DNA from: Bacteroidota bacterium
GTDB taxonomy: Bacteria; Bacteroidota; Bacteroidia; AKYH767-A; 2013-40CM-41-45
Reading direction: 5' to 3'
DNA length: 46,627 bases
Assembly: GCA_016720655.1 (NCBI GenBank)
Contig: JADKKE010000018.1
Coordinates: 1-46,627 of the forward strand
The notes below the pieces were generated by a model that worked only from the letters and a program-made list of their open reading frames with translations, was not told the DNA's origin and ran no database searches. Shown in pieces: positions 45,464-46,627 of this stretch. Made by a program: the position numbers and the translations under genes. Position 1 is the stretch's first letter. Each line of letters opens with the position of its first letter.

Positions 45464-46622
45464 GATACAAAATATTTTGCATCAAAGAATTAAACAAATT
45501 CTCAACTCTTTTCGCTTTCTCTTTGCTTTATGATGAAGTTGCTCCACCCGTTCAACTAATTTTGCAAATGTTTGCCTGGAGAAGTGGTGGAAGAATAATT
45601 GGTATTGAATTACAAATGGTTTTGTTCATATAAGGTAGTGTTGTTGAACTCGCCATCTTGTACATATATAAGCACTTTGGAATTTTAAGCAATGCATTAA
45701 AAGATATTGTTGATTTTTCTGAACATTGAAAAGAATGTAATTGCTGATTGATTACCATTTCTATACCGTAATAGAAACAACACCAAGGTCTCCAATGTAT
45801 GTAATCAATACACTTTCTTGGAATTACCCTTTGCTCTTACTTCATTTATTTCATCTGGCGTCAAAACCAAAATTTTTCTTCGAAAAATGTTATGGCTCCA
45901 TCATTTAAATCATCAGTTGTTATCCAAGGAATCGCACCTGAAAATTTTTTTGGTTTGTCTCTACCAGGAACAATGCAATCACAAACATCAATAACCGCAA
46001 ATGTCTTCCACCCCTTCTCATTTCGCACAGGATCCCCAAACATTTCAAGAAAAGCAGATTGCAGAAACTGCTCTGTAAGTTGGTTGGCTTGTTTGCGCTT
46101 TTGCCTTGCTGCATCGGCTTGTTCAAGGATGTTGTGATTTTTTGTTGGGTTTTTAAATCCGGTACATTTATTTTTTTCTTCTTCAAGATATCTTTCAAGT
46201 TTAAGATTAAAAGTATTCCAGTTGTCTTATTCTGATACCGCAGAGTTACATTATTTAAATGTTTGAATATAAAGACCAAAAAAAATATTGTGGGTAAACG
46301 CTTGACTTTGGACGAAGAATCGCAGTAAAATTGTTACAAAGATAAGGTTCATCGCTCTTTATGTTAAATAAAACAACTCGACCTACGGGTTGGTTTGGAC
46401 TTCCGCCAGATTTTTCAATTATTGTATCTCCAAACTTTAATTTTTTCTTTTCAACGATTTTCGAATCGATTTCTCTATCAACAACAGAATCAAATCTTTA
46501 ATCTACCTTCATTTGTAAAGTTGGTTGTTCGTAAAACTTTTACCCCATTTCCATTAAGTGATTCAGTTCCCCATTCACCGAAATTTTTCTTCAACCAAAT
46601 CAATTATTCGTTGCTGATTCAT
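45456..46622 (-). CDS. hsdS: type I restriction-modification specificity subunit HsdS, frameshifted
   Basis: The start at ATG 46622 lies in a TAATG context, as if overlapping an hsdM stop just at the window edge. Target-recognition domain 1: FGEWGTESLNGNGVKVLRTTNF, KKLKFGDTIIEKSGGSPNQPVG, LCNNFTAILRP. Central conserved helix: PDLKTQQKITTILEQADAAR then QLTEQFLQSAFLEMFGDPV. Target-recognition domain 2: GAIPWITTDDLNDG, then SSTTLPYMNKTICNSIPIILPPL and a second long helix ending NSLMQNILYHD. At least five single-base shifts interrupt it. HsdS directs the HsdM methylase and HsdR nuclease to their DNA site. HsdR is not in the window. Confidence 0.83.
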
Positions 46623-46627
46623 TACAC

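Larger units (their letters stand above)
40662..46627 (+). mobile_element. defence-carrying genomic island integrated at tRNA-Asp (right end outside the window)
   Basis: The boundary is the tRNA-Asp fragment. The order going right is a tyrosine recombinase (degenerate), a short repeat region, an Abi gene, then a minus-strand block of GHKL-Shedu, putative nuclease and hsdS. This cargo is typical of integrative elements acting as defence islands. No conjugation or phage structural gene is visible in the 6 kb available, so its transfer mode is unknown. Confidence 0.75.

Overview
The window is Bacteroidota DNA. Evidence: a SusC/SusD pair, at least six large secreted proteins ending in type IX secretion (T9SS) type A sorting domains, a TTG-N20-TATATTTG promoter of the Bacteroidetes type, and a flexirubin/aryl-polyene style pigment operon. 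The genus cannot be fixed from the sequence alone.

Layout. (1) 1-11404, + strand: the right-hand part of a type II fatty-acid/polyketide-like operon of the aryl-polyene/flexirubin class. It holds ketosynthases, two acyl carrier proteins, an LpxL-like acyltransferase, two hotdog dehydratase-type proteins, a hotdog thioesterase, a methyltransferase, a flavin-dependent halogenase-like oxidoreductase, two ketosynthase-fold proteins without the active-site cysteine, a polysaccharide deacetylase, a LolA-like protein and a lipoprotein. Most genes overlap by 1-23 bases, so one transcript is likely. The left end of the operon lies outside. (2) 12174-19555: SusC and SusD, preceded by a leader with a strong long-range stem, then a DUF5916/CBM9-like outer-membrane protein. 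(3) 19947-32898: a methyltransferase, five T9SS cargo proteins (two of them neighbouring paralogs) and a small secreted protein. (4) 33148-34906: a hipBA toxin-antitoxin operon with a visible promoter. (5) 34915-37815: an AT-rich tandem repeat, a membrane-anchored unknown, a T9SS beta-propeller-like protein and its decayed second copy. (6) 37893-40680: a tandem duplication of a lipoprotein gene with its flanks and terminator. (7) 40662-46627: the start of a genomic island. The 3' 49 bases of tRNA-Asp are followed by a degenerate tyrosine integrase, a HEPN-type Abi gene, and a minus-strand defence operon: hsdS, a putative PD-(D/E)xK protein, and a GHKL ATPase fused to a Shedu (DUF4263) nuclease. 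hsdM is probably just beyond the right edge.

A second theme is sequence quality. At least a dozen conserved genes are interrupted by single-base indels, mostly losses of one base in a short run of identical bases, and reading across them restores family-like protein. They are sparse on the left and dense right of about 36 kb. I treat most as assembly errors and annotate the restored genes. The integrase and the copy at 37556 may be genuine pseudogenes.

The most interesting item is the GHKL-ATPase/Shedu fusion next to a type I restriction specificity gene. Taken at face value it breaks into fragments, which would hide it from automatic annotation.
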